Assembly: GCF_004349085.1 (NCBI RefSeq)
Contig: NZ_SMFM01000003.1
Location: 224,269-288,268, forward strand
DNA length: 64,000 nt
Source: Flavobacterium caseinilyticum
GTDB lineage: Bacteria > Bacteroidota > Bacteroidia > Flavobacteriales > Flavobacteriaceae
Reading direction: 5' to 3'
In this document: one piece after another, positions 25,631 through 35,606 of the stretch
Layout of the letters: every line of letters starts with the position of its first letter
Position numbering within the stretch: position 1 is the stretch's first letter
Notes under the pieces: generated by a model
Told to the model about the DNA's origin: nothing
Seen by the model: the letters and a program-made list of their open reading frames with translations, nothing else
The model's database searches: none
Position numbers and translations under genes: made by a program

Positions 25631-28516
25631 TTACTCTTTAATAATTTTAGCGACAGACGCTTTTCCATCTATACTTGTTTTGATGATATATACTCCTTTT
25701 TGTAGCTCATTCGTCTGTATGATCGTTGAATTACTTTGCGGACTTTTTACCATAACTTCCTGACCTAAAATATTATATATTACTACTTTTTCGATCATAC
25801 TGTTTGCTTCAATTGTTAAATAATTGGTAACCGGATTTGGGTACATGACAACATTTGAAGTCTCAAAATCACCAACGTTTAAATTACCTGCTACCCTGCT
25901 AAAATAAACATTGTCAATGTAAACGGTTCCTGCCGGCGCTCCGGATAATACTAATTGGGCAATATGTCCTTTAGTTGTTAAACCTGTAAACTCAGACAAA
26001 GGTATATGGTAACTGTTCCATCCTGATAATGTTGGTGTACGCGTCACTTCAAACTCCACATCATCACCTCCTTGATAAACACCGTTTGCACCAAAATCAA
26101 CTAACTTAACTCTGAAAGCTGTTAAATCCGGCGTCCATACATCAATATGAAAATATAGCATTGGCGTCGCGTTTATTGTACCAGTAACATCCACTCCAAA
26201 ATAATTCAAATTGGTATATTTTTTTGTGTCATTTCCGGCAATTTGCATGTCTGTTAAAGTACTGCCTGACGACCAATCTGTTCTCCAAGTGGTAACAGGA
26301 ACATTAGTGTACGCATTACTGAACATCGAAATGACATCAGCTGCAGCAGTTGTAGGCGTTGGCGCTGCAACAGTTGGTCCCGTTGGAGTAACCACAGTTG
26401 ATTTATAAAAATAAAAATTATCCAGATAAACCGTTGTACCGGCGGGAACCGAAGACAAACTCATTTGAAAAACAGTGCTGAAATTTATTCCTGGAAAATT
26501 CGCTGCGTTTAAAGTCATATCAAAACTATTCCATCCCGGGACGATTGTTAATGTAACACCGGCTTCTACAGGACCTTGATTTATAAGATTAATTTTAACA
26601 GAAGTTGCAGTTGACGACCATAAATCTACGTGCATCGTTGTCATATCAGAAAGATCAAAAACCTCTGCACCAGGCAAAGTAATACCCTGATAATTGAAAT
26701 TACTTAATTTTCTTGTATTGTTGTTTGCAATAAGTTCGTCAGTAACATCTGTTGACTGACCCCAACATTTACACCAATCTCCGGCTTTGTAAACAGCGTA
26801 AGCATCGCTGAAGACAGATTTTACATCTGTTGCTACTCTAACGGGAGGAGTTGGTGCAGCTACGGTTGGTGCAGCTGCAGGAACTGGAGCGTTTATTTTT
26901 GCAGAAAATTTGATATTATCAATATAACATACGTGGTCAGCTGCTCTTGTTGTACCTTCAGCAATAAAATCCGGGAATATAATTATTTGGTCAATTCCTG
27001 TTGAAACTCCCTCCCCAATTTTTCCGGCAAAGTTGAATGTCAATTCTTCCCATTCGTTAATTTTAGTATTAGTAACAGTGATTTCGCCTGTTGATCCTCC
27101 ATCAGGACGTGCAAACTTAATTCCAACTTTACTGATTACATCCTTATATACCATCATTTTTACAGTACTGTTGGTCTCATTCAATGTAAAAGTCCCAATA
27201 CCATTCGTCCCAGAAGCATGAGCGGTTTCAAAACCAGTGTACCATGCGCCTGTAGTTAAAGCCGTAAATTTAACAGCTGTATTTGATGTATTAATTCCTG
27301 CTTTATTAGGATTTGGAGCAAGCAGTGATGCCGTTGAAGCTCCTGAAGGATTGTCAAAAGAGGTCAATGTCCAAGTAGATCCATACTCGCCAGTTTCAAA
27401 AGTAACGGGAGCATAAGGAGCGGCAGCTGGCGGAGCTACGATTGCGACCTTGTTAAAATAAACATTATCTATATATATTGTCCCTGCCGTTCCCGAAAAA
27501 ACGAATTGTGCAATGTTCGCTTTCGTAGTCAAACCTGTAAATTCTGACAGCGGAATTTCTAAGCTGTTCCAACCGCTTAAAGTTAAGGTACGAGTGATTT
27601 CAAATTCTTTATCATCTCCGCCTTGATACGCACCATCAGCTCCAAAATCAACTATTTTAATTTTAAATGTTGTCACATCAGGTGTCCACACATCAATATG
27701 AAAATTAAGCATTGTCGAAGCATTAATTTTAGTCGCTTCGGTAATAACTCCAAAATAACTTAAGTCCGTATATTTTTTTGTGTCATTCCCCGCAATCTGA
27801 ATATCAGACAAAACGTTCCCTGATTGTCCCCAATCTGCTCTCCAACTATCCACTGGTACATTTGTGTAGGCATTGCTAAATAACGAAATAACATCTGCTG
27901 AGGCTTTCGTTGGAGTTGGCGCGGCAACGGTTGGGGCAGTCGCTGTTGGTTTTGCCGAAAAGCTAACGTTATCGAAATAACTGGTTGTTTCAACCGTTCT
28001 GGCATTAAAATCTAAAAAGAATATAATTTGATCAATATTAATTGTTTCATATAATCCTATTTTCCCTGAAAAGTCAAAAGTCAATTCTTCCCATTCGTTG
28101 ATTTTGGTGTTAGGCACTTTAATTTCAGGCTGAGCGCCACCATCAGCTATTGCAAATTTGATTGCCACATCGCTTATGACGGTCTTGTACACCATTATTT
28201 TGACGATGCAATTAGAAGAACTCAAAGTAAAAGTTCCAATGCCGTTTGCGCCTGAAGCATGAGCCGTTTCAAATCCGGCATAAGGAGCAGCTCCTGATGC
28301 GGTTGTTCCAGCAACAAACTTTCCTACTGTGGCTGAACTGTTAATCCCACCCGGAAACGGATTGGAGACTTTGGAATAACCTGCTCCGGTTCCATTTTCA
28401 AAAGAGGCAAATGGCCAAGTCGATCCGAATCCTCCGATCTCAAAGGTTATTGGTGCATTTTGTGCGAATCCAATTGAAAACACCAACAGGAAAGTGATTA
28501 AAGTAAAGTTCTTCAT
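25631..28516 (-). CDS. Large secreted multi-module protein with type IX sorting domain
   Basis: The 961-residue protein has a signal peptide (MKNFTLITFLLVFSIGFAQ) and a C-terminal T9SS type A sorting domain (about 880-961: 'VVMYPNPVTNYLTIEA', 'VYIIKTSIDGKASVAKII'). Between them are two related module types. Type A ('FEIGGFGSTWPFASFENG' ... 'DNVSFSA') occurs at about 22-190 and 370-540. Type B ('VISLFSNAYTNVPVDSWRAD' ... 'GTIYIDNVYF') occurs at about 196-357, 553-705 and 715-870. The order is A-B-A-B-B, linked by Pro/Ala/Thr-rich 'VAAPTPT' segments. The modules resemble carbohydrate-binding beta-sandwiches seen in flavobacterial glycanases, but I see no catalytic domain. It is probably exported across the outer membrane as a glycan-binding or adhesive surface protein. 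Confidence 0.85.
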   Translation of the reverse strand: MKNFTLITFLLVFSIGFAQNAPITFEIGGFGSTWPFASFENGTGAGYSKVSNPFPGGINSSATVGKFVAGTTASGAAPYAGFETAHASGANGIGTFTLSSSNCIVKIMVYKTVISDVAIKFAIADGGAQPEIKVPNTKINEWEELTFDFSGKIGLYETINIDQIIFFLDFNARTVETTSYFDNVSFSAKPTATAPTVAAPTPTKASADVISLFSNAYTNVPVDSWRADWGQSGNVLSDIQIAGNDTKKYTDLSYFGVITEATKINASTMLNFHIDVWTPDVTTFKIKIVDFGADGAYQGGDDKEFEITRTLTLSGWNSLEIPLSEFTGLTTKANIAQFVFSGTAGTIYIDNVYFNKVAIVAPPAAAPYAPVTFETGEYGSTWTLTSFDNPSGASTASLLAPNPNKAGINTSNTAVKFTALTTGAWYTGFETAHASGTNGIGTFTLNETNSTVKMMVYKDVISKVGIKFARPDGGSTGEITVTNTKINEWEELTFNFAGKIGEGVSTGIDQIIIFPDFIAEGTTRAADHVCYIDNIKFSAKINAPVPAAAPTVAAPTPPVRVATDVKSVFSDAYAVYKAGDWCKCWGQSTDVTDELIANNNTRKLSNFNYQGITLPGAEVFDLSDMTTMHVDLWSSTATSVKINLINQGPVEAGVTLTIVPGWNSFDMTLNAANFPGINFSTVFQMSLSSVPAGTTVYLDNFYFYKSTVVTPTGPTVAAPTPTTAAADVISMFSNAYTNVPVTTWRTDWSSGSTLTDMQIAGNDTKKYTNLNYFGVDVTGTINATPMLYFHIDVWTPDLTAFRVKLVDFGANGVYQGGDDVEFEVTRTPTLSGWNSYHIPLSEFTGLTTKGHIAQLVLSGAPAGTVYIDNVYFSRVAGNLNVGDFETSNVVMYPNPVTNYLTIEANSMIEKVVIYNILGQEVMVKSPQSNSTIIQTNELQKGVYIIKTSIDGKASVAKIIKE

Positions 28517-28920
28517 AATTTTGAGTTATTTAGTTGTTCTCAAATTTATGAATGTATTACGTTGCGGCTTAGAATCACAAGTATCTAAAAACTATACAGG
28601 ATTAGAAAGAAATTGTTTAATTGCAAACATTCTTAAATGCTACTATTGCTGGTACTTAACCAACTTGACGAAGCAATTTAACAAGAGCTTTAACACTAAT
28701 TAATTCATACATGTTGAGGTAATGTAATGGTAAATTATCATTTAAATTCTTATAATCATAAACTACACGCAAATTATTTACCAATAAAAAACCATAATCA
28801 TAAAAAAAAGGAATAATAAATACATATTCCTAAGTTTAAATTTAGTTAAAAAAAATCCCGCCTTGTTATCAAACAAGGCGGGATTGCAATATGTTTCTGT
28901 AAATTTGATAAAAATCAATA
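28517..28920. other. Intergenic region upstream of the T9SS cargo gene
   Basis: TAAATTTG on the minus strand (28548-28541) is a good -7 candidate for the secreted-protein gene, 25 bases upstream of its start; no clear -33 TTG matches. The right part holds the sucB terminator (28854-28885). Nothing else was recognised. Confidence 0.45.
28849..28885 (-). terminator. Terminator of the sucAB genes
   Basis: A perfect 14-bp stem (AATCCCGCCTTGTT with AACAAGGCGGGATT, four-base loop) is followed by a T-run on the minus strand, about 35 bases after the sucB stop. Confidence 0.92.
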
Positions 28921-30159
28921 TTACAACTCTAATGCTTTTTTAGGATTGTTATCCATCAATAATTCTAATGGGTTTTCTAAAGCTTCTTTTACAGCAACCA
29001 AGAACCCTACTGACTCACGTCCGTCAATAATTCTATGGTCATAAGAAAGAGCAACATACATCATAGGATGTATTTCCACTTTTCCATTTACGGCAATTGG
29101 ACGCTCGATAATGTTGTGCATTCCAAGAATTCCAGATTGTGGAGGGTTGATAATTGGTGTACTTAACATACTTCCAAATACACCACCGTTAGTGATTGTG
29201 AATGTTCCACCAGTCATATCATCAACTGTGATTTGTCCGTCGCGAGCTTTAATTGCTAATCTCTTAATATCCGATTCTACACCACGGAAAGTCAAGTTTT
29301 CCGCATTACGAACTACAGGAACCATTAATCCTTTTGGCCCTGAAACTGCAATTGAAATATCACAAAAATCAAAAGCAATCTTATGATCACCATCCATCAT
29401 TGAGTTCACATCAGGGAATAATTTTAATGCTCTGGTTACTGCTTTAGTAAAGAAAGACATGTATCCTAAACCAATTCCGCCATGTTTTGCTTTGAACGCA
29501 TCTTTGTATTCATTACGCAAGGTGTTGATTGGCGTCATGTTTACCTCGTTAAAAGTAGTCAACATGGCTGTTTCGTTTTTAGCGGCAACTAATCTTTCAG
29601 CCACTTTACGACGTAACATCGATAATTTAGTACGCTCCGATCCACGAGAACTACCTGTAGGAGTTCCCATTGAAGGCACTGCATTTACAGCATCATCTTT
29701 AGTGATTCTGCCGTCTTTTCCAGTTCCTGCTATGGAAGCTGGCGCTATATTTTTCTCGTCTAATATTTTTCTTGCTGCCGGAGATGGAGTTCCTGAAGCG
29801 TAAGTCGCTGCTGGAGCTGCCGCTATGGGAGCCGCTTTTGGTTCTTCTGCTTTAACTTCAGCTTTTGGTGCTTCAACTGTTTTTGCAGCTTCAGCAACTG
29901 GTGCATCACCTGCTGGTTTTGCTCCGTCCGTATCAATGTGGCAAACTACTGCTCCTACCGCAACTGCATCACCTTCTTCTGCTTTTAAAGTAATGATTCC
30001 GCTTGCTTCTGCTGGCAATTCTAAGGTTGCCTTATCAGAATCAACTTCAGCAATTGCTTGGTCTTTTTCTACATAATCTCCGTCTTTTACCAGCCACGTT
30101 GCAATTTCAACTTCCTTTATAGATTCCCCTGGTGATGGGACTTTCATTTCTAAAATCAT
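28921..30159 (-). CDS. sucB: 2-oxoglutarate dehydrogenase E2 (dihydrolipoamide succinyltransferase)
   Basis: The 412-residue protein has an N-terminal lipoyl domain (lipoyl Lys43 in [10 protein letters not shown]), an Ala/Pro/Lys/Glu-rich linker (about 80-120), an E3/E1-binding domain (about 125-160, '[13 protein letters not shown]') and a catalytic acyltransferase domain. The active-site motif is [11 protein letters not shown] (His375, Asp379). It transfers succinyl groups to CoA in the TCA cycle. It lies downstream of sucA on the same strand; a repeat element occupies most of the 156-base gap. Confidence 0.95.
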   Translation of the reverse strand: MILEMKVPSPGESIKEVEIATWLVKDGDYVEKDQAIAEVDSDKATLELPAEASGIITLKAEEGDAVAVGAVVCHIDTDGAKPAGDAPVAEAAKTVEAPKAEVKAEEPKAAPIAAAPAATYASGTPSPAARKILDEKNIAPASIAGTGKDGRITKDDAVNAVPSMGTPTGSSRGSERTKLSMLRRKVAERLVAAKNETAMLTTFNEVNMTPINTLRNEYKDAFKAKHGGIGLGYMSFFTKAVTRALKLFPDVNSMMDGDHKIAFDFCDISIAVSGPKGLMVPVVRNAENLTFRGVESDIKRLAIKARDGQITVDDMTGGTFTITNGGVFGSMLSTPIINPPQSGILGMHNIIERPIAVNGKVEIHPMMYVALSYDHRIIDGRESVGFLVAVKEALENPLELLMDNNPKKALEL

Positions 30160-30237
30160 GTTCTATTATTTTAAATTATGAATTTTAAGTTTTAAATTGT
30201 TCTCGAACAACCTATGTTTATTATTTGTACTATTTTT

Positions 30238-30316
30238 TAGCCCTGATGGTAGCGACATCCTTTTTCTAGCTTCTTTAGCTAGGAAAAGATATAGCGTACA
30301 GCAGGAAATAGCTCCT
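30238..30316 (-). repeat. Structured repeat copy A2 in the sucA-sucB gap
   Basis: Read on the minus strand the element runs from GGAGCTATTTCCTGCTGTAC to CATCAGGGCTA and starts at the very end of the sucA stop codon. Its central stem (CTTTTCCTAGCT with AGCTAGAAAAAG) differs in sequence from copy A1 but is still paired, and the outer ATCTTTT/AAAAGGAT bases are shared. Confidence 0.75.
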
Positions 30317-33093
30317 TATGATCTGTATAAATTTTTATCAAAAACCATTCGTAAAGCATCAGCCTGACGGCGTTTTGCTCTTGTGTAGCTTCCTGCTGCC
30401 GGAGCCGCGTATGCTTTTAATGAAGCTAGTCTCCATTTTACTAAATTGAAATTCATCAACATAAAGCTGTATGCTCCCATGTTTTTTGGTTCTTCCTGTG
30501 CCCAAACATAATCATCAGCGTTTGGATATTTAGCAATAATTTCTTTTAATTGTTCCACCGGCAATGGAAATAATTGTTCGATTCTAACTACCGCAACGTC
30601 ATTTCTACCAAGAGTCTCTCTTTCGGCAGTAATGTCATAGTAGAATTTCCCGGTACAGAAAACTAGTGTTTTCACCTCGTCTTTATTCACTGTTTCATCA
30701 TCGAATGTTTCCTGAAAACTTCCTGTTGCAAATTCCTCAACTGTAGAAACTACTCTTGGGTCACGCAACAAACTCTTTGGTGTAAACACAATAAGCGGTT
30801 TACGGAACGTTGTTTTCATTTGTCTTCTCAACAAGTGAAAAAAGTTAGCTGGGGTTGTACAATCAGCGACATACATATTATGTCTGGCGCAAAGTTGTAA
30901 ATAACGCTCCATTCTGGCCGAAGAATGCTCTGCTCCTTGTCCTTCATAACCGTGAGGCAGTAATAAAACAATTCCGTTCTGGTTGTTCCATTTGTCTTCA
31001 CCACAGGAAATATATTGATCAATCACAATTTGGGCTCCATTGCTGAAATCTCCAAACTGTGCTTCCCAAATTGTTAGTGCATTTGGATTTGCTAAGGCAT
31101 AACCGTAATCAAAACCCAAAACTGCATATTCCGATAACAAGGAATTGAAAATATTAAATTTTCCGGTTGCCCCTTCTAAATTACTTAGCAGGTTCACCTC
31201 TTCTTCTGAATCTTCCACTTTTACAACGGCGTGACGGTGAGAGAATGTCCCGCGCTCCACGTCTTGCCCGGAAATACGAACATCGTAGCCTTCTTTTAAA
31301 AGGGAACCATAAGCCAAATGTTCCGCCATGGCCCAATCCAGCTTGTTGGTTTCGAAAAACATTGTTTTTCGGTCGTTAATCAGCTTTTGTATTTTATTAA
31401 TAAACTTTTTATCCGAAGGCAGGTTACATATTACATTTGCCAATTCGGTCAGTCCTGCTGCAGGGAAAGTTGTGTCTACTTTTTTGAGCATTTCAACATC
31501 TGAAACTTGATCAAATCCCTTCCATTCATTTTTCATAAACGGTGTAATAATGGTCAAATCTTTTTTACGGGACTCTTCCAGATTTATTTCTAAATCTGAT
31601 TTGTATTCTTGTTCCAATCCTTTTACAAAAGTGGAATCAATTACTCCGTCAGCAAGTAATTTTTCCATGTAAATGTCTCTCGGATTTTTGTGCTTGGCAA
31701 TAATTTTATATAAAACAGGCTGCGTAAAACGAGGCTCATCGCCTTCGTTATGGCCATATTTCCTATATCCTAATAAATCTATGAACACATCGCTACCAAA
31801 TTGCATTCTATAATCCAATGCAAAGGACATCGCGTGAACTACAGCTTCCGCATCATCCGCATTTACGTGTAACACCGGCGAAAGTGTAACTTTAGCAACA
31901 TCTGTACAATAGGTAGAAGAACGGGCATCAAGGTAATTGGTGGTAAAACCTACTTGGTTATTGATAACAATATGAATGGTACCTCCGGTTTTATAACCGT
32001 CAAGTTGTGCCATTTGTACAATTTCATACAAAATTCCCTGACCGGCAATTGCGGCATCTCCGTGAACGGCGATTGGCAATACTTTTGAGAAATCGTTAGG
32101 GAAATATTTATCTTGTTTCGCCCTTGTAATTCCTTCGATTACTGCACCTACAGTTTCCAGGTGCGAAGGATTTGGCGCTAAATTAATATTGATTTTTTTA
32201 CCTGTACTGGTAACTTTATCAGCGGTGAGTCCCAAGTGGTATTTTACGTCTCCGTCAAAATATTCCTGGTCGTAATCTTTACCGTCAAACTCTCCAAATA
32301 TGTCTTGGGTTGATTTGCCAAAAATATTTGCCAAAACATTCAAACGGCCACGGTGTGCCATTCCCATTACAAATTGTTCAACTCCTTTTTCAGCTGCTTT
32401 TTCAATTAAAGCATCCAAAGCCGGTATGATTGATTCTCCTCCTTCAAGAGAAAAACGTTTTTGACCTACATATTTAGTATGCAAAAAGTTTTCGAAAGAA
32501 ACAGCTTGGTTTAATTTATTCAGAATTGATTTCTTTTCGTCCAAAGAAAATTTAGGCTGGTTGTCATTATAACCCAATTTTTTCTGAATCCACTCTACCA
32601 CTTCTGGTTTACGTATGTACATATATTCGACCCCAATGTGCTGGCAATATATGGTATCAAGATGTGTAATGATTTCCTGAAGCGTGCAAGGCTGTATATG
32701 AATAACTTTTGCCGCATCAAAAACAGTGTTCAAATCTGCGGACGAAAGTCCGAAATTTGTGATTTCCAGCGTTGGTGATGAAATACGTCTTTCTCGAACC
32801 GGATTCGTTTTAGTAAACAAATGACCGCGAGAACGATACCCATCTATTAATTTCAATACGTTGAATTCCTTTTGCAGTTTGTCAGAAACTAAGCTGTAAT
32901 CGGCATTATTAACTGCAAAATCAGCAATTTGCCCCACTTTGTTCTCCTCATTGTAAGTCGTCATTCCAAAGTCGAAACCTTGAAAAAAACTTCTCCAACT
33001 AGGCTCAACGCTATCTGGATTCTCTAAATATTGATCGTATAATTGTGCAAAAAATTCTGTGTGTGCTGCGTTTAAAAATGAAAACCTATCCAT
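30316..33093 (-). CDS. sucA: 2-oxoglutarate dehydrogenase E1
   Basis: The 925-residue thiamine-diphosphate enzyme decarboxylates 2-oxoglutarate in the TCA cycle and passes the succinyl group to SucB. It opens with the E1 N-terminal helix 'MDRFSFLNAAHTEFFAQLYDQYL' type segment. Other marks are the 'MAHRGRLNVL' region, the ThDP/Mg motif 'HGDAAIAGQG...NNQVGFTT' and the C-terminal transketolase-like 'LPHGYEGQGAEHSSARMERYLQL' block. It is full length for the family. It is the first gene of the sucA-sucB pair. On the minus strand TACTTTTG (33141-33134) upstream is a -7 match. Confidence 0.96.
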   Translation of the reverse strand: MDRFSFLNAAHTEFFAQLYDQYLENPDSVEPSWRSFFQGFDFGMTTYNEENKVGQIADFAVNNADYSLVSDKLQKEFNVLKLIDGYRSRGHLFTKTNPVRERRISSPTLEITNFGLSSADLNTVFDAAKVIHIQPCTLQEIITHLDTIYCQHIGVEYMYIRKPEVVEWIQKKLGYNDNQPKFSLDEKKSILNKLNQAVSFENFLHTKYVGQKRFSLEGGESIIPALDALIEKAAEKGVEQFVMGMAHRGRLNVLANIFGKSTQDIFGEFDGKDYDQEYFDGDVKYHLGLTADKVTSTGKKININLAPNPSHLETVGAVIEGITRAKQDKYFPNDFSKVLPIAVHGDAAIAGQGILYEIVQMAQLDGYKTGGTIHIVINNQVGFTTNYLDARSSTYCTDVAKVTLSPVLHVNADDAEAVVHAMSFALDYRMQFGSDVFIDLLGYRKYGHNEGDEPRFTQPVLYKIIAKHKNPRDIYMEKLLADGVIDSTFVKGLEQEYKSDLEINLEESRKKDLTIITPFMKNEWKGFDQVSDVEMLKKVDTTFPAAGLTELANVICNLPSDKKFINKIQKLINDRKTMFFETNKLDWAMAEHLAYGSLLKEGYDVRISGQDVERGTFSHRHAVVKVEDSEEEVNLLSNLEGATGKFNIFNSLLSEYAVLGFDYGYALANPNALTIWEAQFGDFSNGAQIVIDQYISCGEDKWNNQNGIVLLLPHGYEGQGAEHSSARMERYLQLCARHNMYVADCTTPANFFHLLRRQMKTTFRKPLIVFTPKSLLRDPRVVSTVEEFATGSFQETFDDETVNKDEVKTLVFCTGKFYYDITAERETLGRNDVAVVRIEQLFPLPVEQLKEIIAKYPNADDYVWAQEEPKNMGAYSFMLMNFNLVKWRLASLKAYAAPAAGSYTRAKRRQADALRMVFDKNLYRS

Positions 33094-33133
33094 AATATTT
33101 AGTGAATATACCTTTTTTGTTAAAATAGTTTGG

Positions 33134-33141
33134 CAAAAGTA
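33134..33141 (-). promoter_or_regulatory. Candidate -7 element of sucA
   Basis: TACTTTTG on the minus strand matches TAnnTTTG. The sequence 19 bases upstream is TTA rather than TTG, so only the -7 element is supported. It lies 40 bases upstream of the sucA ATG. Confidence 0.45.
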
Positions 33142-33213
33142 CGATAATACAATAAATTTATAATTTATTTTAAGATACTTTTACATTGAATATTGTTAAA
33201 AAACTGAAAACTC

Positions 33214-33756
33214 ATGACAAAGAATGACTTTTTAAATAAATCCAAAACCTTTTCGGTGCTATTAGCATTATTTTTTTCAACTTGCCTTTTTGCCCAACAA
33301 AATGATATTCCGCCAGAAACGGAAAATCAATTCTGGAAAAATGTACAATTCGGAGGTGGAATTGGTTTAGGATTTGGTTCGGGCTACACCGATATTTCGT
33401 TGGCGCCAAGTGCTATTTATAATTTCAACCAATATGTCGCTCTGGGAGTTGGTGCTCAATATAAATATTTAAAGCAAAAAGACTTTTATGCCTCGCATTT
33501 GTATGGCGGTAGTGTCATAGGATTGTTTAACCCGATAAATCAAATACAACTTTCGGCCGAATTAGAACAATTGAGAGTCAATGTAAATTTAGATGGATCT
33601 AACAGCAATTCGCAGGATTACTGGAATACCGGATTATTTCTGGGTGCTGGTTACCGGTCCGGCAATGCTACGATTGGCGCCCGTTATAATGTTTTGAGTG
33701 ACAAGAACAATATTTACGGCAGCGCCTTTATGCCATTTATCAGAGTGTATTTTTAA
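33214..33756 (+). CDS. Outer-membrane beta-barrel protein next to sucA
   Basis: The 180-residue protein has a signal peptide (ends CLFAQ) followed by repeated amphipathic strands rich in Gly and aromatic residues ('FGGGIGLGFGSGYTDISLAPS', 'VALGVGAQYKYL') and a C-terminal FIRVYF. This is the plan of a small eight-strand outer-membrane barrel. Homologs beside sucA are sometimes annotated as alpha-ketoglutarate decarboxylase, but nothing enzymatic is present here. It is followed by the PhoD-like gene after nine bases, so the two are probably one operon, divergent from sucA. Confidence 0.8.
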   Translation: MTKNDFLNKSKTFSVLLALFFSTCLFAQQNDIPPETENQFWKNVQFGGGIGLGFGSGYTDISLAPSAIYNFNQYVALGVGAQYKYLKQKDFYASHLYGGSVIGLFNPINQIQLSAELEQLRVNVNLDGSNSNSQDYWNTGLFLGAGYRSGNATIGARYNVLSDKNNIYGSAFMPFIRVYF

Positions 33757-33765
33757 TTATTTACG

Positions 33766-35097
33766 ATGAGAAAAACTTTTCAATTATTCTGTATTTTATT
33801 TATCAGTTACAGTTTTGCACAAAACAGTATTTTACAATCCGGGCCGATGGTGGGTTATTGCGAAATGACTGAAGCAGTGATTTGGCTACAAACCAACAAA
33901 AAAGCCTCGGTGAAAATAGCTTATTTTGCTGTTGACAATCCTACTAAAATATTCTATTCGGATGTCTATTCGTCTTCAAAAGAGGTTGGCTTCACGCATC
34001 ATATTATTTTAGATCAATTAAGTCCCGGAAAAAAATATAAGTATGATGTTTTGATAAATGACAAAAAAATCATCTTGCCTTATGAGACTTCTTTTTCATC
34101 AAAAAAACTTTGGGAATGGCGCGAAGATGCTCCTGATTTCACAGTGGCAATTGGAAGTTGTTCCTATTTTAACGAAACTCCACTGGATAGACCGGGAAAA
34201 GGGTATGGAAGCGAATATGGGATTTTTGAAAGTATCGCCAACAAAAATCCAGAAATTATGATTTGGAGCGGCGACAATATCTATCTGAGAGAAGCTGACT
34301 GGGATAGTAAAACTGGAATTTATCATCGCTATACTCATTCAAGGTCGATAAAAGAAATACAGCCTTTGATTGCAAAAACGCAGAATTTTGCGATTTGGGA
34401 TGACCATGATTTTGGTCCGGATGATAGCGACGGGAGTTTTTACAATAAATTTCTGACTCAAAAAGCATTTAAAGATTTCTGGGCAAACAAAAGCTACGGC
34501 ATGAATCCAGAGCAGAACGAAGGCGTTTATTCAACCTTCAGCTGGGGCGATGCACAGTTTTTTTTATTAGATGATCGGTTTTTCAAAACTCCAAACAACA
34601 GAATTACCGGCGAAAGAACGATTTTAGGAAACACTCAATTAGAATGGCTTATTAACGCGTTAAGTTTTTCTAAAGCGAATTTTAAAATCATTGTAATTGG
34701 CGGACAAGTATTAAACTCAGTAGCAGGAAAAGAAAATTACAGCAACTACCCTAAAGAGAAAGAAAAATTGCTAAAAGAAATTCTGGACAATAAAATAAAG
34801 GGAGTGTTATTTATAAGCGGTGACAGGCATTTTACTGAATTTTCCGAAGTTCCCCGCGAGAATACCTATTCTTTATTTGACTGGACTGTTTCCCCGTTAA
34901 CTTCTGGTGTAGCATCTGAAAATGTGTGGAAGGAAAACAATATTTACAGAACAAAAGGCAGCTTGATTACGCAACATAATTTTGGGACTATTTCATTTTT
35001 GGGTTCAAAAGAAAACCGCCAAATGAAACTCACCATATTCGATACCAACGGAACTGAATTATGGAATAAAATAATCTTAAAAAAAGACTTGCAATAA
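33766..35097 (+). CDS. PhoD-like alkaline phosphatase family protein
   Basis: The 443-residue protein has a signal peptide (FISYSFAQ). An N-terminal Fn3/PhoD_N-like region (about 25-110) precedes a metallophosphatase domain with 'GSCSYFN', 'WSGDNIYLRE', 'AIWDDHDFGPDDSDG' and 'FISGDRHFTEFS'. These metal-binding motifs match PhoD-type phosphatases that release phosphate from organic esters outside the cytoplasm. It is the second gene after the barrel protein and abuts, end to end, the convergent hypothetical gene. Confidence 0.88.
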   Translation: MRKTFQLFCILFISYSFAQNSILQSGPMVGYCEMTEAVIWLQTNKKASVKIAYFAVDNPTKIFYSDVYSSSKEVGFTHHIILDQLSPGKKYKYDVLINDKKIILPYETSFSSKKLWEWREDAPDFTVAIGSCSYFNETPLDRPGKGYGSEYGIFESIANKNPEIMIWSGDNIYLREADWDSKTGIYHRYTHSRSIKEIQPLIAKTQNFAIWDDHDFGPDDSDGSFYNKFLTQKAFKDFWANKSYGMNPEQNEGVYSTFSWGDAQFFLLDDRFFKTPNNRITGERTILGNTQLEWLINALSFSKANFKIIVIGGQVLNSVAGKENYSNYPKEKEKLLKEILDNKIKGVLFISGDRHFTEFSEVPRENTYSLFDWTVSPLTSGVASENVWKENNIYRTKGSLITQHNFGTISFLGSKENRQMKLTIFDTNGTELWNKIILKKDLQ

Positions 35098-35448
35098 CTA
35101 ATACTTATTCCTGAACCAAACTTTTTGCCATTCTCTTTTTAAAATCAGAAAAGCGACTTGTTCCGCGAGAATTACTAAATCAGAACCATCGAGTTTTTTT
35201 ATTTCGTCTTCTGAAACATCAATTATGTAAAGTAAATTGAGATATTCAGCAAACTTATGCTGGATGAGGAGATAGATTTTTTCATGCAATTGCAGCTTCA
35301 ATTCTTTTGGAGAAATACTTAAAGGAAAATCAACTGCTTCGTTAGCCAAATTGAAATCCTTATTCATTTGTTCGATTAATTTCAAATATAAGTTTTCACC
35401 TTCTGCTTCCGTAAGCAGTAAATCGGTATTTTTTGGAACTATAAACAT
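35098..35448 (-). CDS. Conserved hypothetical protein
   Basis: The 116-residue, mostly helical protein has no signal peptide or transmembrane segment. I recognise it only as a small conserved protein of Bacteroidota. Visible marks are an acidic start and the C-terminal 'ILAEQVAFLILKREWQKVWFRNKY' helix. The stop codon directly follows that of the convergent PhoD-like gene. Function unknown; the ATG at 35448 is the only plausible start. Confidence 0.6.
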   Translation of the reverse strand: MFIVPKNTDLLLTEAEGENLYLKLIEQMNKDFNLANEAVDFPLSISPKELKLQLHEKIYLLIQHKFAEYLNLLYIIDVSEDEIKKLDGSDLVILAEQVAFLILKREWQKVWFRNKY

Positions 35449-35606
35449 TTGATTTCAAATTGTTGATTAGCGAATTTAGATTTATGATTTTCAGAAACTG
35501 CTCTAAATGTTTGATTTTTTTGAATTATACTGATTTTTGAAATAAACCATTATTTACCCGAAGTAAAACTTCTGCGATCAAAAATCGTTAATCTGCAATC
35601 AAAAAT

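Noticed and set aside
33214..33756. Annotation as alpha-ketoglutarate decarboxylase
   Set aside because: The sequence is a signal peptide plus a small beta-barrel; the name probably spread from the neighbouring sucA.
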